Shown in pieces: positions 13,201 to 27,300 of a stretch of 64,000 nucleotides of DNA. Within the stretch, counting starts at the first letter, position 1. The number at the start of each line of letters is the position of its first letter. Where the stretch lies: positions 16,486,698-16,550,697 of the forward strand of contig OZ037765.1 of NCBI GenBank assembly GCA_964035545.1, written 5' to 3'. Below the pieces are notes generated by a model. That model was not told the origin of the DNA. It saw nothing but the letters and a program-made list of their open reading frames with translations, and ran no database searches. Both the position numbers and the translations under genes were made by a program. The stretch comes from Bugula neritina (Eukaryota; Bryozoa; Gymnolaemata; Cheilostomatida; Bugulidae).

Positions 13201-15312
13201 TACACAGAGTAGTTATTAGACAAATACAGATTCTAGCTAGGTTCTCTATAGTACTGTAATGACTACATCTACTTATAACTTGTATAACGGCACAAAAATT
13301 CCTCTAAATTGTTCATCTAAATGTGTAGAAAATTGCTAGCACTGTTAATTTTGATTCCAAACTGTAGCAGAGTTGATGTAGCGCGGACACTGAAAATATT
13401 CGTTGAACAAAATTTGCAAATTAAAAACTCTCGACAAGTAAAGTACGTTTTAAAATTTACTCAACCTATTAGTAGCTTAATACATTAGCTGAAGATTGAA
13501 TAGACTGTATATAATGTATTACAAAACATGAAGTATGATATTATATAGTTGTGTAATGAAGCAAAAAGCAAAAAATTGTGAATAGCAATAAGCTTTTCAC
13601 AGGCTAATGCAAATGTGAATGTATATGTGTGTGTGTTTCCACCAACCTAGGTTTAAATGGCAGTGATTCATAAAAATAACCTTCTCACAGTTTGAACAAC
13701 ATAATATACAAAAATATGATGATAAAAACTTGCAAAGTAACAGATTTCTATTAGGATTACAGGGTGAGATGCCGAGCTCTGAAAACACATTAAAAACTAA
13801 TAAAACTGTACATATTTAATCAAAAAATGCATAGCTACATCCGCAGATTCCCTTCAAGTCTTTAATACTTTCAATAAAAGTCATCATTTGAGCAAAGTAA
13901 AACTCTTAAAATTGGCATGATTAATATGCATCCATTCTCATCAATGTAAAAACTAAACTGTAAAGAACTTAGTATAGATAGTAATTCTTGTAAAAGTTCA
14001 GTGAACCAACATATTTTATACTATACAATATAAAACAAATTCAGTAGAAAAATTTTTATTTAAACTCATTTGTCTACACTCTACATAGTATTGTAAATTC
14101 ACTTTAGTCTTGATAAATCTGTATACATGTACCCAAGTCTCTGTAGAAAGCAACTGTCAACTAAAATATAAAAAGTATATAAATGAAACAGCAAACATAT
14201 GCTAGATACTAGACAAGTAAATACATGGAGATTAGATAGTTAATGCATGCGTATCTTTATTATACTCCATAGCCTACCAGCAGCATTCACTCAATATTAT
14301 TTACTCAACTATAGCTTTGTTGCACGCTAGCCATAGCAAAACAGCCGATGAAGCTAAAACCATTTTCCTATTAAAAACCCATCCAACCGTGACTTGGTAA
14401 GTTATGAAAGCATTCCCATGGCAAATGCAGTGAATAATTGCTGAACAGCAGCCTCAATGATAAACTGGCAGTGCATTAATTCTGACTTTACTTTCAATTT
14501 TATCTGAACATCATGTGTTTCAGCAATGCATATTCTGGACAGATGTAAATGAAGCATATGACAAAATTTTCAAATGTCTTTCAATATAGCAAATTACAAC
14601 CTTTAAGACACAGCCTTTAGCAGCCAATGGTTGATCCAATATTGCAATGGGATCTACGTGTTCACGATTTGGGAACACATCATAGTCTATAAGAAATGTT
14701 GGGAAACCATTCCCTTCCTTATGTCAAAATAAATATTTTTGCCAAATATAAGAAAATAAAATGTTCGTCTACAAAATTCAAATGTAAAAAACTAGCTAAA
14801 CAATACCCAAGTTAGTCAGGATCATGATAGGGTTTTTTTTATGTAAAAACTGAAGATACAACAAAATTCCATTGCTATAACATTAAATAGGCCTACCTAG
14901 GAAATGCAACACGTTTAGTGTAAACAAAATTTTATGTAATATAAAAAAGTCACGTGTGCCTTGCCTGAGTGCACTGCAATAAGCTGTAAACAAAGTTTAA
15001 CTATTTTATAAATGTTCATTGAATTCCCTTAATAAATATTACATACATCAACTCCAATGATTATTGGCATTGATTTATAAATGATTTAGGCTCTATTTGC
15101 GATCAGATGTGCAAGGCATTACACAATTTTGTTCAAACAAGTTTATAGTAAAACATTCGACTTCTATGAAATGTCAACAGGAGGCCTTTTCTACAAGAGT
15201 TTTGTGTGATAAAAGAATGCAACATTCATAAATAGCTTATCCTCTTATATATGATGGCACTTTAGTGACTCATATACATATTTTATCAACAGACAAAACT
15301 TAAATATATTAT
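10300..15312. other. Intergenic region between convergent ARID5 copies
   Basis: About 5 kb of AT-rich sequence with only minor simple repeats (GTAT units near 10700-10717, TG repeat near 13622-13636, a duplicated AGTAACAA unit near 12533). Open frames here are short and resemble no family I know. I see no tRNA or additional exon. It acts as the spacer of an inverted repeat whose arms are the two C-terminal exons. Confidence 0.6.
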
Positions 15313-15318
15313 TTTATT
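15313..15318 (-). promoter_or_regulatory. Candidate poly(A) signal of ARID5-B
   Basis: On the minus strand AATAAA lies about 60 nt past the TGA stop at 15375-15377, in a short AT-rich 3' flank. Confidence 0.55.
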
Positions 15319-15374
15319 ACAAACAGCCAAGCCAGCACCGTTAAAAGTTAGCATTTGGTTCTCATACTTGTATA

Positions 15375-18300
15375 TCATGTGTTGTTGGGGTTGACAGAGT
15401 TCTTGTCCCGTAGACTAGTAGCTGGAGCAGAGCTGTGTCTGGAAGGAATTGGCTGTAACCTTGGCAAGGCTGGAAGAGAATTGTAGTTTGGGGATAAAAA
15501 CCGATGGTATGCTGATATGTTAGAGTTGGGAGGCAGTCTTTGAAGGGATGGCTGTGGGTGCACTTTGGGTCGGAGTGGTGGAGAGTGGAGTTGATGAGTT
15601 CGAAGGGACGGAGGTGAAGGTTGCAAAAATGAGGAGTGCAGAGCAACTGGAAGGGTGCTATTGCTGTGTCCTGCCCAAGAAACCTAAAACAATACAGACC
15701 AAGGTAGTCTTTCAGTTTGAATAAACAGATAGATTCATTTGAAAATAAAAGTTTAATAAATTTAGTAATTGTATTCATTGATCTTCATGAAACTACATAA
15801 TTTGCAAAATGTTATAAGAGAAAAACCACCAAAGAGAACTATATTAAAACAGCATAAACTATACCTGGTTTGATGTCATGACAGAGGGCACCATCTGATG
15901 ACTAGGGCTCATTCTCTGATCACTATAGCCTGCAGGTAAACACTCTGGTTTTGAGACTTCAACTGACTTTGTTAAATTTCCAGAAGCTGCAGCAGATGGC
16001 AGACTTTTTGCTGATGGTGGACTTTGTCGGATCCCTCTAGCAATGGGTATGGCTGGAGATACAGGCTGCCTAGGAAAAAGCTTTTTAGCAGTTACTTTCT
16101 TTTGCTGTTGAGCATTTGACGGACCTAAAAGATGATTGAAGTTTGGAAGGTTTAGCAAACTATTGGTACTGGAATCTTTAGATGTTTCTGGTGCCGATGA
16201 AGAAAACGTTTCATCAGAAACTTCTTCGTTAAAAATATTGAGTACTGTTGGAAACAGCTCTTCTGTCTCTTCATGGTCCGTACACTTTACAGGCGTAGAA
16301 ATGGAACTAGTAGATACCGTAGAAATGGAACTAGTAGATACCGTAGAAATGGAACTAGTAGATACCGTAGAAATGGAACTAGTAGATACAGGTGCAGGTG
16401 AGGGATATGATACTACAACAGCAACAATTTCCTTTTTCAATTTCTTACTTTTCGGCAGTTTATGGTCTATTGGTCTAGGTAATTCATTAGGACTGCCTTT
16501 AGTTGAAAGTTTCTGCAACTGTCTATTATTAGCAGTTATTTTCGCAACTGTTACTGGAGAAGAAAAGATGGAAGGGTTGTTTGATAAGTGAGTAGAGCCA
16601 GAAACACTTTTTGGTTTGACAAAGAGAGGAGCTGACTTAGCCAACTGCATTGAAGAATATGGTTTGTTAATTTTAGTACCAACATGAGGCATATTTGATC
16701 TGTCAACTGGCTTTTGATTGATAGAATTGGAAAGCAGAGTATTTGACTGTGCAGGGGTTCGGCTAGTCTGAGAGGTACTTTGAGGTGTCAAGAAACCCTG
16801 TGACCAAGCACACAATTTTGAGCTTGATGCCCCAGATTTAGATCCGGAATAATTTATTGGTTCATGTTGTGGCTGAAGAATGACGTTATGAGTTTGAGGT
16901 TCGTAACGTGATTTGTTTCGACGAAGTGTCAAATCAATAGCCCCGAATTCATCAACAGTAACGTCAGATTTCTTGATCACATTAATTTTTATTCTTTTTG
17001 TGAAAGAAAGATCTAGTGGTTCATCAGATGAGCCTCGCACCAAACTCTGCTTTACATTATTCACGCAGGGATTGCCATAAACTCTGGAGAGTTTTGTAGT
17101 CCATGGCGAGCGTTGAGCCAGTGTAAGCTCATTAGGATGACAAGGTCCAAGGATATTCAAAGGCATTGAAGCTTTGTGCAGAAGGTGTGCAGGAGCTAAA
17201 GTATTTGTAAAGCTACCATTGTCCTTTTGATTGTCCATACTGGACTGTGGGCTGGTGGCCATTGTAGATGTTGTAGTGGTGACTGTACTTATTGTAGTTG
17301 CAGAACATATAGCTGCCGAGGTATTCACTAAAACATCTATTTGCTTATTGTAATCAAAGCTACTAGAAAATTCCCTTTTTGTTTTGTTCTTAGCAAACAC
17401 TGCCAGTGGAAGCTGATCTTCATCAATGACATTCTCATCAATAACTAATGCTTTGTCTGAGCAGTCATTCCTCTGCAAATAATAAAAAGTCTATGCATTG
17501 GTGTGAAATAAATGCAACCTCCTTTTCCCATTTACACCTAGACACTTCACGCTTATAATTATTGTCCAACAATTAAACAGTGCTGTGTTTTGCTCAAAAG
17601 AATAACATATTTTTTCACAGGATATTTATAATCACATAACTGATTACAATCATTTATGCAAGTAATTAATGTAGTGAAGGTTGGAATGATTTAAACCATT
17701 TGAATGAGTTTAAATATTATAAAAACTAAAACTGTGAATATGTTTCATCAAACTAGAAGAAAACTTTTACAATTGAGTTTTTAATTACAGAGATTTAACA
17801 TCAATCATTCTAGAACTTGTTTCATACATTTTGTTCCACTGCATCATCCATCATGTTCCCTGCAGTGTCCTTCACTGTGTCTGCATGACTGCATGTGTTC
17901 CAAGAACCTTTGTCAAAGTTCACCAGTGAACTCCACTCTTGTTTGATTTTGTCTAGCCGTGTCTTTAATCTTGGTTTACGCCGTGCAACATTCTGAGATG
18001 GTAGGTGTACTTTTATTTTTCCAGCAGTACCAGGTAATACAATATTCCTCTCAAAGCTAAGTAGCAACCTAAAGTTTTCAAAGTACACCCAACCGATGCT
18101 TTTAAATAAGTTTTCTTACATTTATCAACACAATGTCCTTAGCAGTGCCTAGTTTCAGCATTATTTCAGTACATATATGACAAATATATTTTTCTATTAA
18201 ATAATTATCTTAAATTTTTAAAGCTTTCAATAAATATACCAAATCACAAGAATAATGTATTTAGGATAGTTCCAAGAATGAACCGCTGACCTCTCATATT

Positions 18301-21300
18301 GTTTCTTTGTGCAGGAAGGGGCGCTAGTGTTTTGAGGATCACCACCCATCTTGTCATAAATAGCCTTCCACAGTCTCTTTTTACAAACCTTCAATTTTAC
18401 AAGTAAAGTTAAAAATGATTAATGGTATGTTTAACCCAATAAACTCAAGGGAGCAGGAAGGGCGTATTTAAACCGGGCTAAGGACTTATTCAAATGTGGC
18501 AAAAGACCAACTATGACTTAATGCTCTTCCTAACATCACCAATGGGGCAGACCCGCTGACCTCTGTTTTTCAGCTGCTCTCTATGTTTAATACAATCACC
18601 AGCCAATAACGGGTGTGTTGAAAACAGGTCATGTTAAAAAAGCAAGTGAACACAAAAAGAAGGTTAAGGAAATTAGCCAAGAAGTTACAAGTAAAAGGTG
18701 GTGTAGACTAAGCTTTGTTGTAAATTTAGCTTTGACATGATAATACACTGCATTATATTAGCCAACAGCTTAGTACTTTCACAGAAAATATATTTTCAGA
18801 CCCAGAGTTTTTCAAGCAGCTGACTAGAGCAGGCAATTAGTAGGTTTATTCAACTTCAACATGCTATTGAAATTATTTCCATGTATATTTTGATGGTATG
18901 CTAAATAAAAATACTTAAAACATATCCTAAATTTATGAATGGAGTACCACTGAACATAGTACATAAATATTAGAACTATCTTAACTCATCTATCTAACTC
19001 ACCTATATTCAAATAAAAATTAAACCAAATTTAAAAAAAGTTTAAAAAATGAAGTTTAATGATTAAAATGGTTTCAATAATTTCAACACAAAATATTTTA
19101 AACAAACAAAGTTTTTAGTTTATTTTTTTTGACAAAACTAAAATGTCCATTGTAGTGGAAATAACATTTCAAAATCCTGCGTTACAAAGCATCACTTGAC
19201 CAACACTGCCACAATGTATTTATCTAGTGACTACCTGCCAAGTTAACAGTCCTGGAACTGAGCATATTTATGTGGTTAGCCAAGCAGTTAAATTTAGTAG
19301 TGTTTCCTCATATTTTTTAAATAGTAGGTAGATGAACAAACACAGGGTAATTACTGGCCGAATTGGGCAACCATAGAAAGTATAAATGCAATGTTTTACC
19401 TCTGTGAATCCTCCTGCAGAATACACATGCTTGAAGAACAAGTGGAGGTCAACTGAAATATTACAAAAGCAACACTATGCATGAAGATCCTTTTATTCAT
19501 ACCAGAAATCATTCAATAACATGCAAATCTTGAAAAAGCTTTTTTCTTTTTTACAAACTTTTCATTGCCAAACCTAAAATAGTTGGCTTTGTTATCGACA
19601 ATTAAATTAGACTAAAGCAAAACTCAGCTGGATCGACAATAAAAGTCATATTATATTATTAGCCAGCACCATAAAATGTTAGCAATGGAAGCATTCAAAC
19701 CATTTTACAGCCAGCTTCAGTGATATATATAAGAACACCTTACCTATACCTTATCAATTAATAAGCAGCCATAAAAGGAAATTAAAAGATAATTTGATTG
19801 AAGTTAAATTTAAGCTGATTATAGAAATACACTAAGTATTAAAGCATAGAGAAACTTAAAATTTGCATACCTCTCTTAAATCCCAGAGAAGGGACTTTAG
19901 ATATTGGAGTTCCCACGTCCTTCATATGTTTATACAAAGTTTTAGTGAAGTGCTCTTTATTGGTTAAAATCTGCCTTATAACTTTCTCGTATCTTTTTGC
20001 TTCTTTTTGCTACCAAAATAAAAATAACAAGAAAATAGAGACACAAAGCCACAGCTAGCCTGTATGAGTATCATCAACATGGCTTTTGCTATGAAAATAA
20101 TATACTTCAAATTTAATGAAATAGTTTCAGGGCAGTTCAAATTGTACAAAGAAAATTTGTACAACGCTAAAGATTACCACATCTTGACTAAATTTACTAG
20201 TTCTCATTCATGCTTACAGTTTTTGAGCAATTAAGTCATTGATTTAGCGTTAATATAAGATGAAGAACCATACACTAAGGCAAGTATGCTTAATCCAGCA
20301 TTCATGGTAAACTTGAAATAGGGAGTAGAATTAGTAAGCTGGAAATAAATTATACAATATTTAATACACCTAACCAAGTTTCAAATGAACAAATTCTTAA
20401 GAATTATATGGTGCTGATTAGACTTGTATGCATAACTACAAGTAAATTTACATGTATTTCAATTTTTTAGTCAAACTAAGTCACCCTATATTATGTTTGA
20501 GTAGGTCAGATGCTACTGGGCAGGAAATGGCAAGAGAATGGCAACGGACCAATAGAATGAGAGACCTTATTGTAGTCACCTTATCAGCTTCAACAGAGGG
20601 TCTGCGGTTCATATCTGCAGAGGAGGTAGAGGCTAGATCCTTCGAGCAGCTCAACCCAGAACTGTTTACTTTGGGGGCACAGTTCTTACCCTTAGCTTTC
20701 TTTTTAGGCCTTCCTTTCAAGTTTGGAGCTACAATTAATCATAGCTGAAAGCCATTAATCCTGGTTGCCGTGGTTGCATGAAAATAAATTCATCTCTTTG
20801 AAAGAATGGACTTGGTCTTCTAAATTGTTTCTTTTAAATTTTAATCAAATACAGATTTCAACTTGATTCCCAGAAATTATTTATTATTTATTCCAGTCAA
20901 GAAAAATGTCAGAGTTTTTTATGCAGTAAGTTTACAAGAATTATAGTAGTTATGCTACTTCCCATTCCTGTTGCAAAATTGATTTTTCTTACTAAATGAA
21001 TTGAAAGCATACATCAGCTACCAGGAAACATAATATAATCAAAAAAGTATTTAAATGTTAGCATTGAGACTTGGGCTGATTAAAAAAGTACACAAGTAAA
21101 CAAATGTCTACTGTATACCCGGCAATAACCTAACCCACTCCATTTCAGAGCCATGATAACTCACCTAGATGGTCACAGCGAAAGTCATGGTTTTCCAACT
21201 CAGCACAAGGAAATGTTTCTTTACAAAACATGATGTATTTGTTTGGCTGAATATGTTTCAAATCATAAATGGCTGACAGCTTGGGGCAGTTGAGAATTTG

Positions 21301-24300
21301 AAGGAAACTTAAGTCAGTAGCTGCGCGTTTTAAAACAGTCCTTAACTTGCAATAAGATTTCAAGTCTATTACTTGTACATTGCATGTCACACCATCTAAA
21401 AATTAATAAAAATTAGCCGTTCATACAGCCATAATAAAAAATCACAGCGAATGGAGCTAAAGGCTTATTTAAAAGGAATATGAAAGGTGCAATTTATGAG
21501 CTACTGCCAGACTGAGAGATGCAAGTACTAAACACATGCAAACGTAGGGATACACTCCAGTCTAAAGTTAATTGGCCTTTTCACTCAACACATGAAACTT
21601 TGGCAAAACTTGTAGAAATACATCTGCTGGCCAATTATTGCCAAATAATTTTTTCTAGTAGTTTTTAAAATAAATAATACAACCTTTCAAAAAATTTTGT
21701 AGCTACAATAACTGTTTTATTATTGATAACTGTAAGCTGAAGACTAGAAACTTGTAACCCACCTTTAACTAGAACAAACCTGATACTTAGAGCTCAGATA
21801 TTTTTTTATTAAACTAGCTCTATTATTCCTCAAGTTCAAAAATTTTAAAGTAACATTAGCATTAAAAGTTGGGGAAAATGCATATTAGTAAAAATATATA
21901 CCTGACACATATCTTTTTGCACATCTATTGCAACTTTTACCACTTTGAAAAGAAGTTTGAGCAGTCTCGGTGGGCTTCATTAGTGACAACCCTGATCTCC
22001 ATTCTACACCATCACAGATGATCCATTTTATTAGATCTTTAGCATGTACCACCATTTTATCAGTTGCCACCAGCTCATCCTACAATAATGCACAGCACAA
22101 TCCTTCTGTGTCAATTTCAGTACAACATTAATGAAGTTTGACAACTTTTTAGGAAGTTATTGAAAAAGTGACATAATTTTGATTTAAAATAGTCAAGCCT
22201 ATCTATAAGGAATAATGACACCAAATTGTGTGAAAATATATGTAGGAATTACACTGTTTAAAGCAATAATTCTTAGGTCACTAATATCTTCCTCCTATAA
22301 AAGGTGCCAGCTGTGGCTGTTCTGAGGATTACTAGAAATTACTTAGGGACAATGCTAGTTACACGCAGCTCTAACCATTGGTTTCGTCCCACTTGGACGC
22401 TTTTTTATTTTGGTACAATGCTGAACATGAAATAAGCTACCAAGCCAGCTATTTGCTTAAACTCAATACTAATTTAGCTACAGTTTATTTTATTCAGGTT
22501 TCGGTAAGAACAGCACGTTGGACAAAAAATTTTTAAGTAGCAATATTTTACATGGTTTTATGTGTTTATTTTAGTTTTTTAGTTTATAAAAGGCTTTATA
22601 AAAATAATATTAAAGTTTATCAGTAATCATTAATTTATCATGGACCCAATAACAGTCAACAGGCTTGCTGATGGCTTCTTTGCGTTCTATTATGTGCTAA
22701 ATAATAGAATAAAATACATATATTACACTAAAATATATAAATATCGTCTAACTGGGAAGCGTCCAAGTGGAATGACACCTAACCCTTAAGGTATGATAAA
22801 CCTAGCAGTAGCAAAGTCAAGCGAAAACTTGATAAAAAACATAACATCAGAGCCAAGTATAGATATAATTAATACATGCACTGGAGCAACTATACAATTT
22901 TGTGCGCAAAGCACTGGGGCATAAAATATTGCATATTTAATAAATGCCGCAATGGGGGAGGGGGGGAAGGGGGATATATTTTTTCAATTTAATAATGTAC
23001 TTCAAAGAGAAACTTAAAGTTTATAAATTTTATTTTGAAATTAAAAATAAAATAACTTAATAAAATATTAATTAGTCTTCTTTTACCATAAAATCTTTAA
23101 AAATTATCTTTTAGTTTTAAAGTTCCTGTGCAAAATATATAGCTAGAATGTTTACAGAAATATCAACCTTCAGGAGTTGAAGTTAGTTGTAAACGTATTA
23201 TATAGTAAAACAATTTAGATTTTCACCAGTAAAGGTAGGAGTCACTACAGCATCCTAGAGCTAAAACTGGACAGGAATGCTTGAGCTATCAATAACATAT
23301 GTTGCTATGGCAACCAGACTGATTGGTTAGGAGCCAATAATCATAACTAGATAGCTGGAGTATAGCCCATCTAACTACTTATTAACTAGATGGCTGGTGG
23401 TGGAAGCCCTATCTTATAGTTATTAACTAAAATGAATTAGGATTTAATTTTTATCCTAAAACGGATTAAAACTTACTGAATTGTAAAGGTGTTAAGCAAT
23501 ACTAATAATTTACGGTCATATACAATAGATTTAACAAAAATCAATGATGGTATTCAATAAATATGAACCATAATTATATCAGCATTATTCATTACTGACA
23601 TTAAAATTACGCTGTTTGAAGCAAGTCTACTTGCTACAAGTAGTATTTATATGTAATAACTTTTTAAATGCTATATTATAGTACTGTATACCTACTGTAT
23701 AGTATATAATATTTTTAGCAAGCCAAAACAAAGAAAAATAAAAGCTGATTATAATCTCATCTGTTTGTGCATAAATGTAGCTCAGATAAACATTGTATGG
23801 GGTTATTTGTACCAAATTTGAAAATTCTAAAAAACTAACAAAAATTGAAATTTTTCAACAAGCTCATAGCATAGTCTGAAAGCAAGCATCAAGTCATATT
23901 AATCAACCCAGGATGTTATATAGCCTTGTCTTCAGTCTTGAAAATTAGACTGAGATTTATACAGTGGAAATCAGCACTGAGGAGAAAATTTTTAGTTTAA
24001 TATCTAAATAGCTCTAATGAATTTTTAGAATATAAAAAGGTAGAAAGAAAATATCCAGTATATGCAAGCCATAGAATGATTGTAGATTGGAGCAAGAGTA
24101 CAGTCAGCTTGGGTAAGCTCAGTAAGCATTAATTAATTGTGGGAAATATTCAAGTTAGTAAGCCTATAATAACAATCACCAGAGCTACTACTTAGTAGGT
24201 GAAGCTAGCATGCTGTAAGCTGGTATTAAAACTGCTTGAGCTTGAAATGTAGCTATTGTAGAAGTTAAGGTCTTATCATTATTTTAGCATTATTTCTTCT

Positions 24301-27300
24301 GGATACAATAGATGCATTCGCGGAGACAATCAACATTGTCAAGCAATGCAAGCATATAATCTCATATTCTAAACACTATCTGCGGCAGTATTATTTGAAG
24401 GCATTCCAACCATCACAAAAGTATTATACCACTAAATTTAGTAGTTTCTTATCATTCAGTTCGCATTACTAATAAAAAGTTGGCACAAACAAGAATTGCA
24501 ATATTGAATGTAGCTGTTCAAGTCCACATGCTTACACTAAACTCCAGGAAAAAACATCGTACTTAGTTGTACTATGAGCTGCTATTTATAAATTTAATTC
24601 AAATCATATGCATGATTTTGAATGCTGTTTACCAGTAGTTAACACTTGTATCATAAAAACTAGCTTTTCCTTAATAAACTAATACAATCCCAATAATTCT
24701 CAGGAAACACTTTTCATTACACAACTGCATACTGCGCAGTCATATTTTATTATCATAAAATCTTTCACTTTAATTACTAGTAACAAAGTTAGTCAGTAAA
24801 CTTGCTCATTGAACTACTCCAACATAAAGCTAGAGGTACCAGCACTTTAAAATCAAAACATGTTTTAAAAGCATTTATTTAAACAACTCACTTGGCCATG
24901 GTGTGACTGACGGCCATCTGGAATTTGCTCTGGAAGAAAGTACAATCTCACTGATGTTAATGGGTGGCTGCTATAACGCCCTGTCCATACTAACTGCAGC
25001 TCCCCAATGCATATTGGGCTATTTTTGTTTAACCTCACGAAAAAAAATTTGCCCAACTTAATGTGTCGCCATTTTCTACCACTTTGGTATGAGAATGATC
25101 GGAAGAAGGTGTAAGAGCCATGTTCACCAGACTGCCTTCCCAACTGAAAATTCAAGACAATACCTATTAGATTGAGAAAAGTTTAAGGAAATCTAATGGT
25201 TACTGAGCTAAATTTAATGATTCCACTTTAGTAAGTCACAACTGAAATATTTAACAATATTTCAAATTCTGAATATTATTTTTACCACTACTCTGTAAGG
25301 GAACATAACTCTGAAATGCAGCTGAGCAGGGTGCTAAAAGTTTACTACACAGGCTAAAAACACAGCAATACCAATAGCTGTGAAATACTGCCTGTTAAGA
25401 TAAAAAGGTAGTAAATAAAATTATTTACTTGAGCCTAAAATATGTCATCTTCTTTCTTGAACACACTAGTTTATGAATATTAGATAACAGGAAAATATTA
25501 TCATGCTAGTCTTTGACCAAAGAATTTAGTGGGCACAACTCCCAAGCGCAAAAGATGGAAGAATGGAGCAGAAAAAATACATTAAAATCTTCATTCTAAC
25601 TGTAGATAATTATTAATAACTATTGGCTTTGAAATATAAAATAAAGCAAGCATTGGTACATAGCTGTCTATTTCTTAAGTTAATCATTCACTTTGCACAA
25701 TCATAGATTGTGTAACCATTAACTGCTAAGTTTAACTACCCACTATATTTTCAATATGATTGTCATGAGTTTTGAATGTCACCTTTCCAGTTCGACAAGA
25801 AATACTGTATATACTACATATAGCTAACTATTATAAAACATAAATTCATTAAAAAAGCTAAACAACTACTAACTTGCTATAAAATTATAAAAACAAATAA
25901 ATTGTAAAACTTGCTACCGAAGGAGACCAGCAGTGCAGGCAACTTGGGTTACAAAGCTAAGCAACATTTTGACTAACTAGTAACTACTAGTACACAGTAT
26001 TTTACTTGCATTACAAACTCATCAGCAAACAAAAACAGTATAAATTAAGATAATTATAATAATTTTTAAACATAAAGATAATTTTTTTCTCGGACAAAAC
26101 AAAATTGAGAGATAGAATTTTATTTAGTATAAATGGTTTTTCAAGTACTACAATGCTTTCAATCCACTTGTAAACCTAGAACATCACATTAATATAATGG
26201 CAAGTGGTAACTGCTAGTGTAAACTGGTAAAAACTACAAGCTGGACATGAATATCACCAGCTGCAAAATGAACTTATCGGAGCTTGCAAAAAGCAAAATG
26301 ATATTTCAACCATAATATTTACAAAATATGAGAGCTTTTTACTAGCAGCATCAATTAAGCAAAGAAATAAATTTAAAATCCAATTAGCCAAGGACAATGT
26401 AATTGTTTTTAGTGAGATGGTCTAACAAAAATAAAACAGCAGTAAAACGAGTTCATTCTTTTGGCAGTGACAACATGCTGAAAAGAAGTGAATAAAAATA
26501 TCTATTTATTGGATTTTTATTGTTTAAGATGATGCAAGAAGCACAAATTTATACAAGTTTTTAATCAGGCTTGTGAGGTTTAAGACACTATATTTAATTA
26601 TTATAGTAGTCAAGGTATAGAGAAAATGACCATTGATTTTACGGTTTAAGATTCTACTGGGCCTAAATTTTTCTATATCATAGAGTAAAATGCCAGGGAA
26701 AAACATTACAGTATCCTTTTCCATAATCAATTTGTTCAATTTCTACTCTTATTTCAGTCCGAAATTTCAATTATTTCAAGGAAAAATAAAGTTAAACTAG
26801 AAAAAAAACTGAACATCAACTTAACAGTCAATTTTAAAATGAAGCATAAATATACTCACTTTGTGTCTGTTTGCACGAGCATAAAATTAAATCACGCAAG
26901 TGCTGAAATTTTATAAAGAAAATGACTTAGTACATTAGCTTGTTTAAAATAAATTGCATTAAACTCATATTAAACCTGTAAAATTTGAACAGGTGAGAAA
27001 CTGCCTATTGTCAAGTAATCAAGTGCCTTCCATACTAATATTTTTAACTATAACTATCTTAAAGTTTGTTGAAATTATTTGTTCATTCATAGGCAGGAGA
27101 AATAAAGGGGAGATTACGATGGAATAAATAAATATTATGGATTTAAACCAACAGTTTAAATAAAGCAGAGGATTTAAGAGTAAGAATCAAACTGCTAAGA
27201 GTAAGAGGGGAAGTAGACCAGAAAGTCCCGATTTTGATACACTGAGTGAGATATGTAGGTTACGCGGCAGAAATATAAACGCAGACTCTTATTGATAAGT

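Noticed and set aside
12909-13223. 104-codon minus-strand frame
   Set aside because: Lys/Phe/Leu-rich translation of AT-rich intergenic DNA, no splice context or family match.
16136-16591. 151-codon plus-strand frame with MELVDTVE repeats
   Set aside because: Antisense reading of the ARID5-B large exon; the repeat is the 24-bp minisatellite read on the wrong strand.
20452-20748. 98-codon plus-strand frame
   Set aside because: Antisense of the ARID5-B AT-hook exon (20728-20580).
26850-26890. Possible ARID5-B first exon (minus: ATG CTC GTG CAA ACA... GTGAGT)
   Set aside because: Ends in phase 2, whereas the next exon at 25143 needs phase 0; the 28906-28886 exon fits phase and alignment better.
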